From NCBI GenBank assembly GCA_050303415.1, contig JBNLBS010000011.1, positions 1 through 64,000 of the forward strand: a DNA stretch of 64,000 bases, given 5' to 3'. How positions within the stretch are numbered: position 1 is the stretch's first letter; each line of letters opens with the position of its first letter. The notes under the pieces are model-generated. The model ran no database searches, had not been told where the DNA came from, and was given only the letters and a program-made list of their open reading frames with translations. A program made the position numbers and the translations under genes. This stretch comes from JBNLBS01 sp050303415 (GTDB lineage Bacteria; Pseudomonadota; Gammaproteobacteria; Methylococcales; Methylomonadaceae). Positions 9,118 through 18,839 of the stretch are shown here, in pieces.

Positions 9118-9993
9118 ATGATTCAAGGTAGTATCGTCGCGTTAGTTACCCCAATGAATGATAACGGTGCTGTGGACAAGGAGAGTTTAAAGCGACTGGT
9201 TGAGTTTCATATTGAACAGGGTACAGACTCAATTGTAGCGGTAGGCACAACCGGAGAGTCGGCTACTTTGAATGAAGATGAGCACTGTGATGTCATTAAG
9301 TCTATCGTAGACTATGCCGGCGGCAGAATCCCGATTATCGCCGGAACCGGGGCTAATTCTACATCCGAGGCGATTACCCTGACTAAGCTGGCCAAGCAGG
9401 TTGGTGCTGATGCCTGTCTATTGGTGACGCCTTATTATAATAAGCCGACACAGGAAGGTTTGTATCTGCACTTTAAAGCTATCGCCGAGGCGGTTGATAT
9501 TCCGCAGATTTTATATAATGTCCCAGGGCGTACCGCTTGTGATATGTTGCCTGAGACTATCGGCCGTCTGTCTAAGATTAAAAACATTGTCGGTGTCAAA
9601 GAAGCGACCGGTGAGCTGGACAGGGTTAAGCGGATTCGTGATTTAACCGGTGATGATTTTGCTATCTATACCGGCGATGATGCAACCAGTTGTGAATTTT
9701 GTCTGCTGGGTGGCAACGGCAGTATTACCGTGACTGGTAATGTTGCGCCCCGATTGGTACATGAAATGATTACAGCAGCTATGCAGGGTGATAGGGCGAC
9801 GGCTGAACAGATTGATAAGAAATTGGCGGCCTTGCATAATCAGTTGTTTATTCAGTCTAATCCGATCCCGGTCAAATGGGCAATGGCTAAGATGGGGTTG
9901 ATGGGTGAAGGGATTCGTTTACCTTTAACCTGGTTAACTGAAGATTGTTATTCGGCAGTTGAATCAGCAATGCGTCAAGCAGAGGTTATTTGA
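9118..9993 (+). CDS. dapA: 4-hydroxy-tetrahydrodipicolinate synthase
   Basis: Condenses pyruvate with aspartate semialdehyde, the first committed step of lysine and diaminopimelate synthesis. 291 aa, the usual length. The Schiff-base lysine is Lys161 in GVKEATG, the same number as in E. coli. The family marks GTTGESATL, YYNKPTQEGLYLHF and YNVPGRTACD (tyrosine of the catalytic triad) are present. A GAGAG ribosome site precedes the ATG. bamC begins 6 nt after its stop, the conserved dapA-bamC arrangement of Gammaproteobacteria, so the two are co-transcribed. Confidence 0.97.
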   Translation: MIQGSIVALVTPMNDNGAVDKESLKRLVEFHIEQGTDSIVAVGTTGESATLNEDEHCDVIKSIVDYAGGRIPIIAGTGANSTSEAITLTKLAKQVGADACLLVTPYYNKPTQEGLYLHFKAIAEAVDIPQILYNVPGRTACDMLPETIGRLSKIKNIVGVKEATGELDRVKRIRDLTGDDFAIYTGDDATSCEFCLLGGNGSITVTGNVAPRLVHEMITAAMQGDRATAEQIDKKLAALHNQLFIQSNPIPVKWAMAKMGLMGEGIRLPLTWLTEDCYSAVESAMRQAEVI

Positions 9994-9999
9994 TACTCA

Positions 10000-10695
10000 A
10001 TGAAGTTAATTGTTGCATTCATTTGTGTGCTTGTTTCCATTACCGGCTGTAGTCGGGTAAAGAGCTATTTTCCTGATAAAGAGAAAGATTATCAGTTTAG
10101 TAGTGAAATTCCGCCTTTGGCAATTCCTGGCGATTTGCAAAGCGATAAGGTGGATATGACTGATCCGGTTGAGGCCGCTGTTCAGCCTCAAGTGAGTCCG
10201 GAGTTACCTGTCGAGATGCCTGTTCAGCCTGAATCAAGTCCGGATATACCTGTCCGGGCTCCTGTTCCGGCTGGGGTGGAACCTAGTCTGCCGGTGGCAT
10301 TATCCGGCAGGAAGGCACAGTTGCTTACCTATCAATCAGGTGTGGCATATATACATTTGTCCGATACTTTTGAGCGGGGCTGGTTGCTGGTTAGTCGTGC
10401 TATCAGTCACCAGTCGCTTGAGGTGATTGAAAGGAATCGTGAGCAAAACTACTTTTCTGTTTTGTATGATCCGGATGCTAAGCCTATTTCGGATGGTGCT
10501 TTGGTGGATGAATTATTTTTCTTTCTGGGCATGAGGGAAAGTCATGAGAAAGAATATCATATACGTTTGGTGCCCAGTGGCGGTGGAGCGGATGTTATTG
10601 TGGAGGATAAGTATAATAATCCGTTGGCGCATGGGCCAGGCATAATTTTGTTACAGGCTATTGCTGAAAAAATCAATACTGATCAGGATGATTAG
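10000..10695 (+). CDS. bamC: Outer membrane assembly lipoprotein BamC
   Basis: A 231-aa lipoprotein of the BAM complex that inserts beta-barrel proteins in the outer membrane. The signal peptide ends in the lipobox SITGC (lipidated Cys17). Residues ~45-100 are a Pro/Val/Glu-rich repetitive linker (variants of QPQVSPELPVEMP). The C-terminal ~130 residues hold one helix-grip domain (HLSDTFERGWLLVSRAI, EKEYHIRLVPSGGGADVIVED). It is shorter than E. coli BamC (~344 aa), probably with one helix-grip domain instead of two. Assigned by position after dapA and the NlpB/DapX-like domain. Confidence 0.85.
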   Translation: MKLIVAFICVLVSITGCSRVKSYFPDKEKDYQFSSEIPPLAIPGDLQSDKVDMTDPVEAAVQPQVSPELPVEMPVQPESSPDIPVRAPVPAGVEPSLPVALSGRKAQLLTYQSGVAYIHLSDTFERGWLLVSRAISHQSLEVIERNREQNYFSVLYDPDAKPISDGALVDELFFFLGMRESHEKEYHIRLVPSGGGADVIVEDKYNNPLAHGPGIILLQAIAEKINTDQDD

Positions 10696-10893
10696 TTAGG
10701 ATTGTATGTTTTATGCGCATGGTACGGTTAAAATTTGTACTTTAATGCTCTCGCCTGATGGGGGGTGCTCGGAGTTTTTAATTGGCCATGGCTGTAGGAA
10801 GGTTGTTTCCAAATTAGGTGATAACTTAATCTGTCAACGTTTTCATGATGTTATGGAAGCGAATATTGTTAACTCTTCATATTTGTTAATCAC

Positions 10894-13800
10894 ATGTTAA
10901 AAATCCCTGGTGCTTCTGCGCTTTCTGACTTTCGTGTTAAAAAACTGTTGGCTGAAGTTAAAGCTATTGATAACGGTGTAAATGCCATATCGGCTCGATT
11001 TATTCACTTTGTTGATGCGGATCAATCGCTTGCTGAAAATGATAACTTAATTTTGCAGCGCCTTTTGTCTTACGGTGCGACTGATCATGATGTTGAGGTT
11101 CAGGGGGAAAAACTGCTGGTGGTGCCGCGGGCCGGTACTATTTCACCCTGGTCCAGTAAAGCATCCGAAATTGCCGAACGTTGTGGTTTAACCTCGGTTA
11201 AGCGTATTGAGCGCGGTATTGAATATACTTTGCAGTCGGATTCAGCATTGTCTGACGACAGTAAACGCAGGATCAGTGCCTTATTGCATGATCGTATGAC
11301 ACAGTCGGTATTGGATCAGGAAGTCGATCCGGCATTGTTTGAACACCATGAACCCAAGCCTTTGCAGACGGTGGCAATTATTGAGCAGGGGCGTGATGCC
11401 TTGGTGCAGGCTAATAAAACGCTGGGCTTGGCGTTATCTGATGACGAAATTGATTACCTGACTGAAAGCTTTCAAAAACTGGGCCGCAATCCGGCTGATG
11501 TCGAGTTGATGATGTTTGCCCAGGCCAACTCCGAACACTGTCGACATAAGATTTTTAATGCCCAGTGGACCATCGATGGAGAGGCGCAGTCCGATACTTT
11601 GTTCGGCATGATTCGTAATACCGCGAAGCAAAGTCCGGAAGGTATTTTATCGGCGTATAGTGATAACTCTTCGGTGATGGAAGGCTCGAAAACCGATGTC
11701 TTTATTCGTAATGCCCAGACCGGTGAATATGCTTATGTCGATGAAGAGGCGCATATTTTAATGAAGGTGGAAACACACAATCATCCGACGGCTATTTCGC
11801 CTCATCCAGGCGCGGCAACCGGTTCCGGGGGTGAAATTCGTGATGAAGGTGCAACCGGACGTGGTTCGATGACCAAAGCCGGTTTAACCGGTTTTACCGT
11901 TTCCCATCTTAAAATTCCTGGTTTTGAGCAGCCCTGGGAAGATGATTTCGGTAAGCCGGAACGCATTGCCTCGGCACTGGATATTATGCTGGAAGGTCCG
12001 ATCGGCGGTGCGGCATTTAATAATGAGTTCGGCCGTCCCAATATCGCCGGTTATTTCCGTAGTTTTGAACAGACCGCTCCGGGCGGTAAAGACAATCACC
12101 TGACCGGTTACCATAAGCCGATTATGATTGCCGGTGGTATGGGTAATATCCGTCCCATGCTGGTGGAAAAAAATCCAATACCGGCGGGTTCTTTGATTAT
12201 TATTCTGGGCGGGCCGGCCATGTTGATCGGCCTGGGCGGCGGTGCGGCATCTTCGCAAACATCGGGAGAAAGTTCTGCGGAGCTGGATTTTGCGTCGGTA
12301 CAGCGGGAAAATCCTGAAATGGAGCGTCGTTGTCAGGAAGTGATTAATCATTGTAATTCTTTGGGTGAAAATACGCCGATTATTTCCATTCATGATATTG
12401 GTGCCGGTGGTTTATCCAATGCGGTGCCGGAAATTATTCATGATTGTGATCGTGGCGGTCGTTTTGAGCTGCGCAAGGTGCAAAATGCCGATCCGGGTAT
12501 GTCGCCCATGCAGATCTGGTGTAATGAGGCGCAGGAACGTTATGTGGTTGCCATTAAACCCGAATCCTTGGCGTTGTTTGAATCCTTTTGTCAGCGGGAG
12601 CATTGTCTGTACGCGGTGATCGGTGAAGCGACGGAAGAGGAACACTTGCTGCTGAATGATGAACTGCTGGGCGATAAGCCGGTTGATATTCCGATGTCGT
12701 TATTATTCGGCAAGCCGCCAAAAATGCATCGTAAGGTAAGTCATGCGCAGCCGGCTCTGCAAACTCTGAATTTTAAAGGTGTCGTGGTTAATGATGCGGT
12801 AGACAGGGTATTGTCTTTTCCGGCTGTGGCGGATAAAAGCTTTTTAATCCATATCGGCGACCGTTCGGTTACCGGTTTGGTGGCGCGTGACCAAATGGTC
12901 GGTCCCTGGCAGGTGCCGGTTGCTGATGTTGCGGTGACTGCGTCCGGATTTCATGCCTTGACCGGTGAAGCGATGGCAATGGGGGAAAGAACGCCGATTG
13001 CTGTTATCGATGCACCGGCATCCGGACGTATAGCGATTGCCGAATCGTTAACCAATTTGGCGGCCGCGCGTATTGAATCGCTTAGCAAAGTGAAAATTTC
13101 TGCTAACTGGATGGCGGCGGCCGGCGCCGAAGGTGAAGATGCGGCGTTGTTTGATACCGTTAAAACGGTGGGTATGGAGTTATGTCCAAAGCTGGGTATT
13201 GCCATTCCTGTCGGTAAGGACTCCCTGTCAATGAAAACCGTGTGGCAGGAAGACGGTCATGAAAAAACCATGACTTCGCCTTTATCCTTGATCATTTCGT
13301 CTTTTGCACCGGTACTTGATGTCAGTAAAACCCTGACACCGCAATTAAAGCAGGAAGACAGTGCATTAATTTTAATTGATCTGGGTGCCGGTAAAAACCG
13401 TTTAGGCGGCTCGGTACTGGCTCAAGTATATAAGCAGATGGGGAATGAGTGTCCTGATCTGGATGATGCGGATCAGTTTATTGCCTTTTTTAATGCCATT
13501 CAAAACCTGAACCAACAAGGCAAATTGCTGGCTTATCATGACCGTTCGGATGGCGGCTTGCTGGCCACGGTGGCGGAAATGATGTTTGCCGGTCGTATGG
13601 GGGCTAATCTAGAGCTGGGATTTTTAGGCGACGATGTGCTGGGAGTATTGTTTAATGAAGAACTGGGTGCGGTATTGCAGGTACGTGAATCGGACTGTGC
13701 GGAGATTATTGCCTATCTGAATGCGGCCGGTTTAAAACGCAACACCCATGTTATCGGTAAGGTGATCAAAGAGCAGCAGCTGACCGTTACTTTTTCCGGT

Positions 13801-14757
13801 GAAACCGTGTATTCGGCTGAACGCGCTCAATTGCAGCAAATCTGGTCTGAGGTTAGCTTCCGCATGCAGGCATTGAGGGATAATCCGGACTGTGCCAAAC
13901 AGCAGTTTGATCGCATAGCGGATAATAATGATACGGGCTTAAGAGTCCAGTTAAGTTTTGATGTGAATGATAATGTCGCCGCACCGTTTGCCGCGATAAG
14001 ACCCAAAGTGGCTATCTTGCGTGAACAGGGTGTTAATGGCCATGTCGAAATGGCGGCGGCATTTGACCGTGCCGGTTTTACCGCAATCGATGTCCATATG
14101 ACGGATATTATTCAAGGGCGAGTCAGTCTTAAAGATTTTACCGGTCTGGCGGCCTGTGGCGGTTTTTCTTATGGTGATGTTTTGGGTGCCGGTGGCGGCT
14201 GGGCCAAATCCATACTGTTCAATCCTCGTGCCAGAGATGAGTTTGAAGCATTTTTCAAGCGCGAAGATACTTTCGGTTTAGGCGTCTGTAATGGTTGTCA
14301 GATGATGTCCGGCTTAAAGGAATTGATTCCGGGGGCAGAACACTGGCCGCGTTTTGTGCGCAATAACTCCGAACAGTTTGAAGCCCGTGTGGCAATGGTT
14401 AAGGTTGAGCGGTCGCCGTCAATTCTGTTAAACGGGATGGCGGGTTCATTGATGCCGGTTGTGGTGGCACATGGTGAAGGTAAGGCCGAGTTTTCTGCCG
14501 GCAATGCAGACCAGGCTCTGGTGGCGTTGAGCTACGTTGATAATTATGGCCGGGTAACAGAGGATTTTCCTATGAACCCCAACGGCTCACCGAAGGGTAT
14601 TACCGGCCTGACTACAACCGACGGCCGTTTTACCATTATGATGCCGCATCCTGAGCGGTGTTTTAGGACCATTCAGAATTCCTGGTATCCTGAGGATTGG
14701 TCGGAAGACGGAGCCTGGATGAGAATGTTCAGAAATGCCCGGGTTTGGGTTGGTTAA
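10894..14757 (+). CDS. purL: Phosphoribosylformylglycinamidine synthase
   Basis: The large single-chain PurL (1287 aa) that converts FGAR plus glutamine and ATP to FGAM in purine synthesis. The N-terminal domain, AIRS-like ATP-binding halves (ANSEHCRHKIFN; VETHNHPTAISPHPGAATGSGG) and C-terminal glutaminase are all present. The glutaminase nucleophile is Cys1132 in GVCNGCQMMSG, and His1252-Glu1254 in MMPHPERCF complete the catalytic set. Length and order match E. coli PurL. The gene begins ~200 nt after bamC. The stop at 14757 is followed by a hairpin facing the convergent HDOD gene. Confidence 0.97.
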   Translation: MLKIPGASALSDFRVKKLLAEVKAIDNGVNAISARFIHFVDADQSLAENDNLILQRLLSYGATDHDVEVQGEKLLVVPRAGTISPWSSKASEIAERCGLTSVKRIERGIEYTLQSDSALSDDSKRRISALLHDRMTQSVLDQEVDPALFEHHEPKPLQTVAIIEQGRDALVQANKTLGLALSDDEIDYLTESFQKLGRNPADVELMMFAQANSEHCRHKIFNAQWTIDGEAQSDTLFGMIRNTAKQSPEGILSAYSDNSSVMEGSKTDVFIRNAQTGEYAYVDEEAHILMKVETHNHPTAISPHPGAATGSGGEIRDEGATGRGSMTKAGLTGFTVSHLKIPGFEQPWEDDFGKPERIASALDIMLEGPIGGAAFNNEFGRPNIAGYFRSFEQTAPGGKDNHLTGYHKPIMIAGGMGNIRPMLVEKNPIPAGSLIIILGGPAMLIGLGGGAASSQTSGESSAELDFASVQRENPEMERRCQEVINHCNSLGENTPIISIHDIGAGGLSNAVPEIIHDCDRGGRFELRKVQNADPGMSPMQIWCNEAQERYVVAIKPESLALFESFCQREHCLYAVIGEATEEEHLLLNDELLGDKPVDIPMSLLFGKPPKMHRKVSHAQPALQTLNFKGVVVNDAVDRVLSFPAVADKSFLIHIGDRSVTGLVARDQMVGPWQVPVADVAVTASGFHALTGEAMAMGERTPIAVIDAPASGRIAIAESLTNLAAARIESLSKVKISANWMAAAGAEGEDAALFDTVKTVGMELCPKLGIAIPVGKDSLSMKTVWQEDGHEKTMTSPLSLIISSFAPVLDVSKTLTPQLKQEDSALILIDLGAGKNRLGGSVLAQVYKQMGNECPDLDDADQFIAFFNAIQNLNQQGKLLAYHDRSDGGLLATVAEMMFAGRMGANLELGFLGDDVLGVLFNEELGAVLQVRESDCAEIIAYLNAAGLKRNTHVIGKVIKEQQLTVTFSGETVYSAERAQLQQIWSEVSFRMQALRDNPDCAKQQFDRIADNNDTGLRVQLSFDVNDNVAAPFAAIRPKVAILREQGVNGHVEMAAAFDRAGFTAIDVHMTDIIQGRVSLKDFTGLAACGGFSYGDVLGAGGGWAKSILFNPRARDEFEAFFKREDTFGLGVCNGCQMMSGLKELIPGAEHWPRFVRNNSEQFEARVAMVKVERSPSILLNGMAGSLMPVVVAHGEGKAEFSAGNADQALVALSYVDNYGRVTEDFPMNPNGSPKGITGLTTTDGRFTIMMPHPERCFRTIQNSWYPEDWSEDGAWMRMFRNARVWVG

Positions 14758-14773
14758 GCGATAGTTTGTCAAC

Positions 14774-14805
14774 GAGGATACATGGGTTTTGTTCCGTGTA
14801 TTCTC
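14774..14805. terminator. Hairpin between convergent purL and HDOD gene
   Basis: A 12-bp stem (14774-14785 with 14794-14805, two G-U pairs) and an 8-nt loop begin 17 nt after the purL stop. No T-run follows, so efficiency is uncertain. Confidence 0.4.
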
Positions 14806-14879
14806 TTAACAAACGTTCATTCTGTGGTCTCTTAAAATTACGTCGTTCATTGGTTTAAAGAAACGTAAACATTGACGCT

Positions 14880-15743
14880 CTACCCGCTGGCTTTGTCTTT
14901 AGCGTTTTCCAGCTGGTCAACAATGGTATCTTCAAATTCCAAATAGTCCGTTTCGCTAAACCCTATGTAGTTAAGTACCGCTTTGGAATCTCTTTGCCAT
15001 TCCTGTTCAACAGCCGGGTCTTTACGGTAAACACTGGTATATGTGTAGTTGATATTGATGGCTATTTTTAATAGCGCGATCATCGATAGAACACTGTTGT
15101 CTTCACCAATTTGTTCGATCAGTTTTTCAAATTCCCGATGATGGGCCAGTATGGCTTTACAAATATCATTAGGCAGAAACCATTTTTTGGCTAGAGCTGC
15201 GCCGGCCTGGGCGTGACTGATTCCGTATTGTTCAATTTCGAGTATATTTAGAGGACGTGTATCATTATTCGCCGAATACAAAAATTGATTGTAATCCTTC
15301 AGAGAATTCATTAACACCGGAATACCGCAATCATGAAAGAGTCCAACGGTATACGCGTCGTCCCGGTCGACTAAAGGTGTACTAGCAGTCAAATCCGCAC
15401 AAATGTGAGCAATGGTTTCGGCGGTATCCCAAAACCTGCCAAGAGAAGATGTTTGGCTGTCAATGGAACGGGCCGCGACAGAGCGAATCAGTATCTGGAT
15501 TTTTTTGATGCCTAACAGATTAATGGCCTGTGGAATTGAGCTGGTTTTGTTTCTTAAGCCATAGTAAGGGGAATTGATTACCTGAAGAATTTGTCCTGAA
15601 ATACCCACATCCCCGCAGATTATTTCTGCAATAAAATCGAGATTGGGATATTCGTTTTTACATTCCTCGGTAATTTTAACTAGTACCGTAGGCCGGGGAG
15701 GAATATTAATCTCATTTAATAAGGCAGAAACATTCTTAGGCAT
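14880..15743 (-). CDS. HDOD domain signalling protein
   Basis: A 287-aa protein built almost wholly of an HDOD domain, a relative of HD phosphohydrolases found in bacterial signalling. Family stretches are IPPRPTVLVKITEECKNE, ICGDVGISGQILQVINSP, AINLLGIKKIQILI and TVGLFHDCGIPVLM. In place of an HD pair the protein reads FHDCG, and many HDOD proteins are catalytically inactive regulators. No signal peptide or second output domain is visible. It stands alone, converging on purL and divergent from the P460 gene. The pathway controlled cannot be told from sequence. Confidence 0.85.
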   Translation of the reverse strand: MPKNVSALLNEINIPPRPTVLVKITEECKNEYPNLDFIAEIICGDVGISGQILQVINSPYYGLRNKTSSIPQAINLLGIKKIQILIRSVAARSIDSQTSSLGRFWDTAETIAHICADLTASTPLVDRDDAYTVGLFHDCGIPVLMNSLKDYNQFLYSANNDTRPLNILEIEQYGISHAQAGAALAKKWFLPNDICKAILAHHREFEKLIEQIGEDNSVLSMIALLKIAININYTYTSVYRKDPAVEQEWQRDSKAVLNYIGFSETDYLEFEDTIVDQLENAKDKASG

Positions 15744-15906
15744 GATTTTTATTGATATTTTTAATGTCTGGAATTTTTCGTTTTCTTTAGTTTAGATTGT
15801 TTTATAAAAAATACTGAGATTGACGATACTTATCGGTTGAGTTTAACCTATTAGATTAAATTAAAATATAGTTTTGAACATAACGGCATTATGAAAGGTT
15901 TGGATT

Positions 15907-16395
15907 ATGAAAAAATATATAAAATCGGGTGTGTTTGCATTTGCTTTGCTATCGGTAACATTTAATTTAATGGCCGAGGAAAAAAAAGAAAATAGTGCAG
16001 GTATGGGCGAATATAAAGACTGGCGCTTATTCTCGGTATCGCATCGGGAAGACAATAATTCAATGCGGGTAATATTAGGTAACTATAAAACTATAAAAGC
16101 CGCTAGGGCGGGTAAAACCCAGCCATGGCCTGATGGCGTAATATTCGCCAAAGTTATCTGGAAAGAAAGCCGGCATCCAAATTGGGCGCAGGCTATCGTG
16201 CCGGGCGAATTCAAGGCTGCCGAAGCCATGATCAAAGACAGCAAAAAATTTGCCAGTACGGGAGGGTGGGGCTTTGCTCACTGGCAAGGGAAAAAACTTG
16301 TAATGCATGATAAGGAAACATCTGATAAGTGTTTTGCTTGTCATACAATAATGAAAGATAAAGATTATGTGTTTAACGGTTACGTTTTAAAATAG
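15907..16395 (+). CDS. Cytochrome P460 / cytochrome c'-beta family protein
   Basis: A 162-aa exported c-type cytochrome. A signal peptide (1-23, cut after LMA) is followed by a P460-type fold (DWRLFSVSHRED, MRVILGN, WPDGVIFAKVIWKE) and one heme-binding CFACH (Cys142, Cys145, His146) near the C-terminus. The family contains cytochrome P460, which oxidises hydroxylamine or NO, and cytochrome c'-beta, which binds NO without the lysine-heme crosslink. Both occur in ammonia oxidisers and methanotrophs. I cannot decide between the two by eye, since the crosslinking lysine must be placed by alignment. The heme would be attached by the Ccm system encoded just downstream. Confidence 0.85.
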   Translation: MKKYIKSGVFAFALLSVTFNLMAEEKKENSAGMGEYKDWRLFSVSHREDNNSMRVILGNYKTIKAARAGKTQPWPDGVIFAKVIWKESRHPNWAQAIVPGEFKAAEAMIKDSKKFASTGGWGFAHWQGKKLVMHDKETSDKCFACHTIMKDKDYVFNGYVLK

Positions 16396-16727
16396 TTTTA
16401 TCCGATGTTGTGATTAAATTAAGAGAGCATATTATGAGGCGTGTTAAAAAATAAGTTGATGTCATCATTTTTTAGTGATAGCCTTATTACCGAGTAATTT
16501 ACTTGGTTTTATTATTCTTGACATTTTGTTATTTGCTCTCCCTTCTGTAGTGTTTTTAGCCCGCTGGATGCGGGCTTTTTTTTGCTAATGGAAAATAGTT
16601 TGTTTAGAAACCAAATGAGTTCATTGTTGTCATTAGATCCGGGTTGCAGTGTTTTATTGTTTTTTCAATTAGGCGCCAGTAAAACATACTGATATGATAA
16701 TCGGCTGAAATTTATTTTTAGGGTACG
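16396..16727. other. Intergenic region upstream of ccmA
   Basis: 332 nt without a supported gene. It contains an intrinsic terminator (16558-16583) 163 nt after the cytochrome gene and a consensus TTGACA at 16518-16523 that lacks a convincing -10. The ccm operon promoter is probably between the terminator and 16728 but I could not identify it. Confidence 0.5.
16558..16583 (+). terminator. Intrinsic terminator
   Basis: A 7-bp GC-rich stem AGCCCGC (16558-16564) and GCGGGCT (16570-16576) around TGGAT, followed by a T-run to 16583. It would end the P460-family cytochrome transcript before ccmA. Confidence 0.85.
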
Positions 16728-17348
16728 ATGCAAGAACAACAACTAATTTTTCAAGCGACCGATTTGGCTTGTTTTCGGGATGACCGATTGCTGTTTGAAT
16801 CATTAAATTTTCAGTTAAAATCAGGTCAGGTTTTGTTATTGGAAGGCAAAAATGGCAGCGGTAAAACCTCGTTATTAAGAATTTTGTGCGGATTTCGCGA
16901 ACCGGATGAAGGTAGTATCAGTTGGGATGGTCAGGCTTTAGACGATAGTGATTTCTACGCCAATGTCGCTTACGTCGGCCATTTGGATGGAATTAAAAAG
17001 GAATTAACCGTGCTGGAGAATTTAAAAATGTCCCTGGCGCTGAGTCGGCCAGGATCTTATTCCATAGATCTGGCACTCGAAAAAGTTCATCTGTCCGGTT
17101 ACGATGATGTATTGGTACAGTCTTTATCGGCCGGACAAAAACGCCGCTTGTCTCTTGCCCGCTTGTTGATTACTTATAATCATTTGTGGATTCTTGACGA
17201 ACCATTCACTTCGCTGGACAGGGAAGGCATCAAGGTGATTGAAACCTTAATGCAAGAACATGTCAACCGGGGCGGTATGATTATTTTAACCTCGCATCAT
17301 GATATTGTCTTGCCGCAAGTTGATGTTAAAACCATAAACCTTTCCTAA
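16728..17348 (+). CDS. ccmA: Cytochrome c biogenesis ATP-binding protein CcmA
   Basis: The ATPase of the CcmABCD complex, which drives release of heme-loaded CcmE at the inner membrane. 206 aa. Walker A GKNGSGKT (40-47), ABC signature LSAGQ (133-137) and Walker B WILDEP (154-159) are all intact. First gene of a tightly packed operon running to hemN; its stop overlaps the ccmB start (TAATG). Confidence 0.95.
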   Translation: MQEQQLIFQATDLACFRDDRLLFESLNFQLKSGQVLLLEGKNGSGKTSLLRILCGFREPDEGSISWDGQALDDSDFYANVAYVGHLDGIKKELTVLENLKMSLALSRPGSYSIDLALEKVHLSGYDDVLVQSLSAGQKRRLSLARLLITYNHLWILDEPFTSLDREGIKVIETLMQEHVNRGGMIILTSHHDIVLPQVDVKTINLS

Positions 17349-18022
17349 TGTCTGTTAGTCGTGCTTTTTTAGCCGTTATTCGGCGAGATTTAATTTTGGC
17401 TTTTCGTCGTCGGGCCGAGATGGCGAATCCGGTTTTATTTTTTGTGCTGGTTATTACCTTGTTCCCATTAGGCATTGGCGCACAGCCCAAATTATTACAG
17501 GCTATGGCTCCGGGGGTTGTTTGGGTCTCTGCCTTGTTGGCGGCTATGTTGTCGTTGGATGGCCTGTTTCGTTCAGATTTTGAAGACGGATCTTTGGAAC
17601 AAATGCTGCTGAGTTCGCAACCGGTATCGGTGCTTATTCTGGCCAAGGTTACTGCACATTGGCTGGTCACCGGCTTACCTTTATTATTGATTGCGCCGTT
17701 ACTGGCGGTATTTTTGGGAATGCCGACGCATTCAGTTGGGGTTTTGTTAATAACCTTATTATTGGGTACGCCGGTATTAAGTCTGATTGGTGCCATAGGT
17801 GTGGCCTTAACCGTCGGCTTAAGGCGTGGTGGGATGATTTTGTCTCTGTTGGTGTTACCTTTATATGTGCCGGTGTTAATTTTTGCCAGTAATGCGGTAG
17901 AAATGGCCGGTAGCGGTTTACCGGTGGATGCGCAAATCAATATTCTGGCGGCTATATTACTCATGGCTGTAGTGTTAACACCCTGGCCGACAGCCTCCGC
18001 ACTTAAAATGAGTATTCAATAA
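17348..18022 (+). CDS. ccmB: Heme exporter protein CcmB
   Basis: The 224-aa integral membrane subunit of the CcmABCD ABC-type complex, with about six hydrophobic segments. Family marks are the N-terminal RRDLILAFRRRAEMANPVLF and the central LDGLFRSDFEDGSLEQML. It overlaps ccmA by one base, and ccmC follows after 55 nt. Confidence 0.93.
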   Translation: MSVSRAFLAVIRRDLILAFRRRAEMANPVLFFVLVITLFPLGIGAQPKLLQAMAPGVVWVSALLAAMLSLDGLFRSDFEDGSLEQMLLSSQPVSVLILAKVTAHWLVTGLPLLLIAPLLAVFLGMPTHSVGVLLITLLLGTPVLSLIGAIGVALTVGLRRGGMILSLLVLPLYVPVLIFASNAVEMAGSGLPVDAQINILAAILLMAVVLTPWPTASALKMSIQ

Positions 18023-18077
18023 TAGTTTTAATGTATATTAGTATATTCTTAAATTCGTACAATGGTTTTTGTAAAAT

Positions 18078-18839
18078 ATGAAGATTATTCCAGCGCCGAT
18101 TAGTCGATTTTTTCATCGTATGGCCTCGCCGCCTATTTTTTATCGATTTAGCGAACGTTTAATGCCGTGGTTGGTGATTATTTTCTTGTTGTTGACCGTA
18201 TCCGGATTATATGGCGGTTTAGTTATGGCGCCTGCCGATTATCAACAGGGAGATAGTTACCGGATTATCTATATTCATGTACCGGCGGCCTGGATGTCGT
18301 TGTTTATTTATGTGGTGATGGCATTGGCCGGGGCCATTGGCATTATCTGGCGGATAAAACTGGCCGAAGTAGTGATGATCAGCAGTGCGCCGATAGGCGC
18401 CAGTTTCACCTTTATCGCTTTGGTGACCGGTTCCCTGTGGGGCAAACCGATGTGGGGCACCTGGTGGGTGTGGGATGCCCGTTTAACCTCGGAATTGATC
18501 TTGCTGTTTTTATATCTGGGTGTGATCAGTCTTTATGGGGCGATAGAAGACAAGCGTACAGCGTCCCGAGCTGTTGCTATTCTGGCTTTAGTCGGGGTGG
18601 TTAATATTCCTATTATTCATTATTCGGTGGAATGGTGGAATACTTTGCACCAAGGACCAACAGTTACCAAGATGGATAAACCGTCTATTCATATCAGTAT
18701 GTTAATTCCTTTACTGGAAATGGCATTTGCATTCAAATTTTATTATGCCATTGTCATGTTACAGGCGGCACGAACGGAATTATTAAAACGTGAGCGTACG
18801 GCCCAGTGGGTCAAAGCTTTGGCGGAGGGTGAATCATGA
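18078..18839 (+). CDS. ccmC: Heme transporter CcmC
   Basis: The 253-aa membrane protein that presents heme to CcmE. It has six hydrophobic segments and the heme-handling tryptophan-rich WWD signature at residues 126-140 (WGTWWVWDARLTSEL). The conserved periplasmic histidines appear to be in YIHVPAAW (about residue 67) and in the stretch with STLHQGPT-like sequence (NTLHQGPTVTKMDKPSIH). The stop overlaps the ccmD start (ATGA). Confidence 0.95.
   Translation: MKIIPAPISRFFHRMASPPIFYRFSERLMPWLVIIFLLLTVSGLYGGLVMAPADYQQGDSYRIIYIHVPAAWMSLFIYVVMALAGAIGIIWRIKLAEVVMISSAPIGASFTFIALVTGSLWGKPMWGTWWVWDARLTSELILLFLYLGVISLYGAIEDKRTASRAVAILALVGVVNIPIIHYSVEWWNTLHQGPTVTKMDKPSIHISMLIPLLEMAFAFKFYYAIVMLQAARTELLKRERTAQWVKALAEGES

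Noticed and set aside
10706..10900. 64-codon ORF between bamC and purL
   Set aside because: No ribosome site, no family signal, Cys-rich irregular composition and overlap with the purL start; probably leader DNA of purL.
16518..16576. TTGACA followed by a terminator before ccmA, possibly a small RNA gene
   Set aside because: No -10 at the right spacing, and the terminator would leave a transcript of only about 25 nt. The hairpin is better explained as the cytochrome gene terminator.
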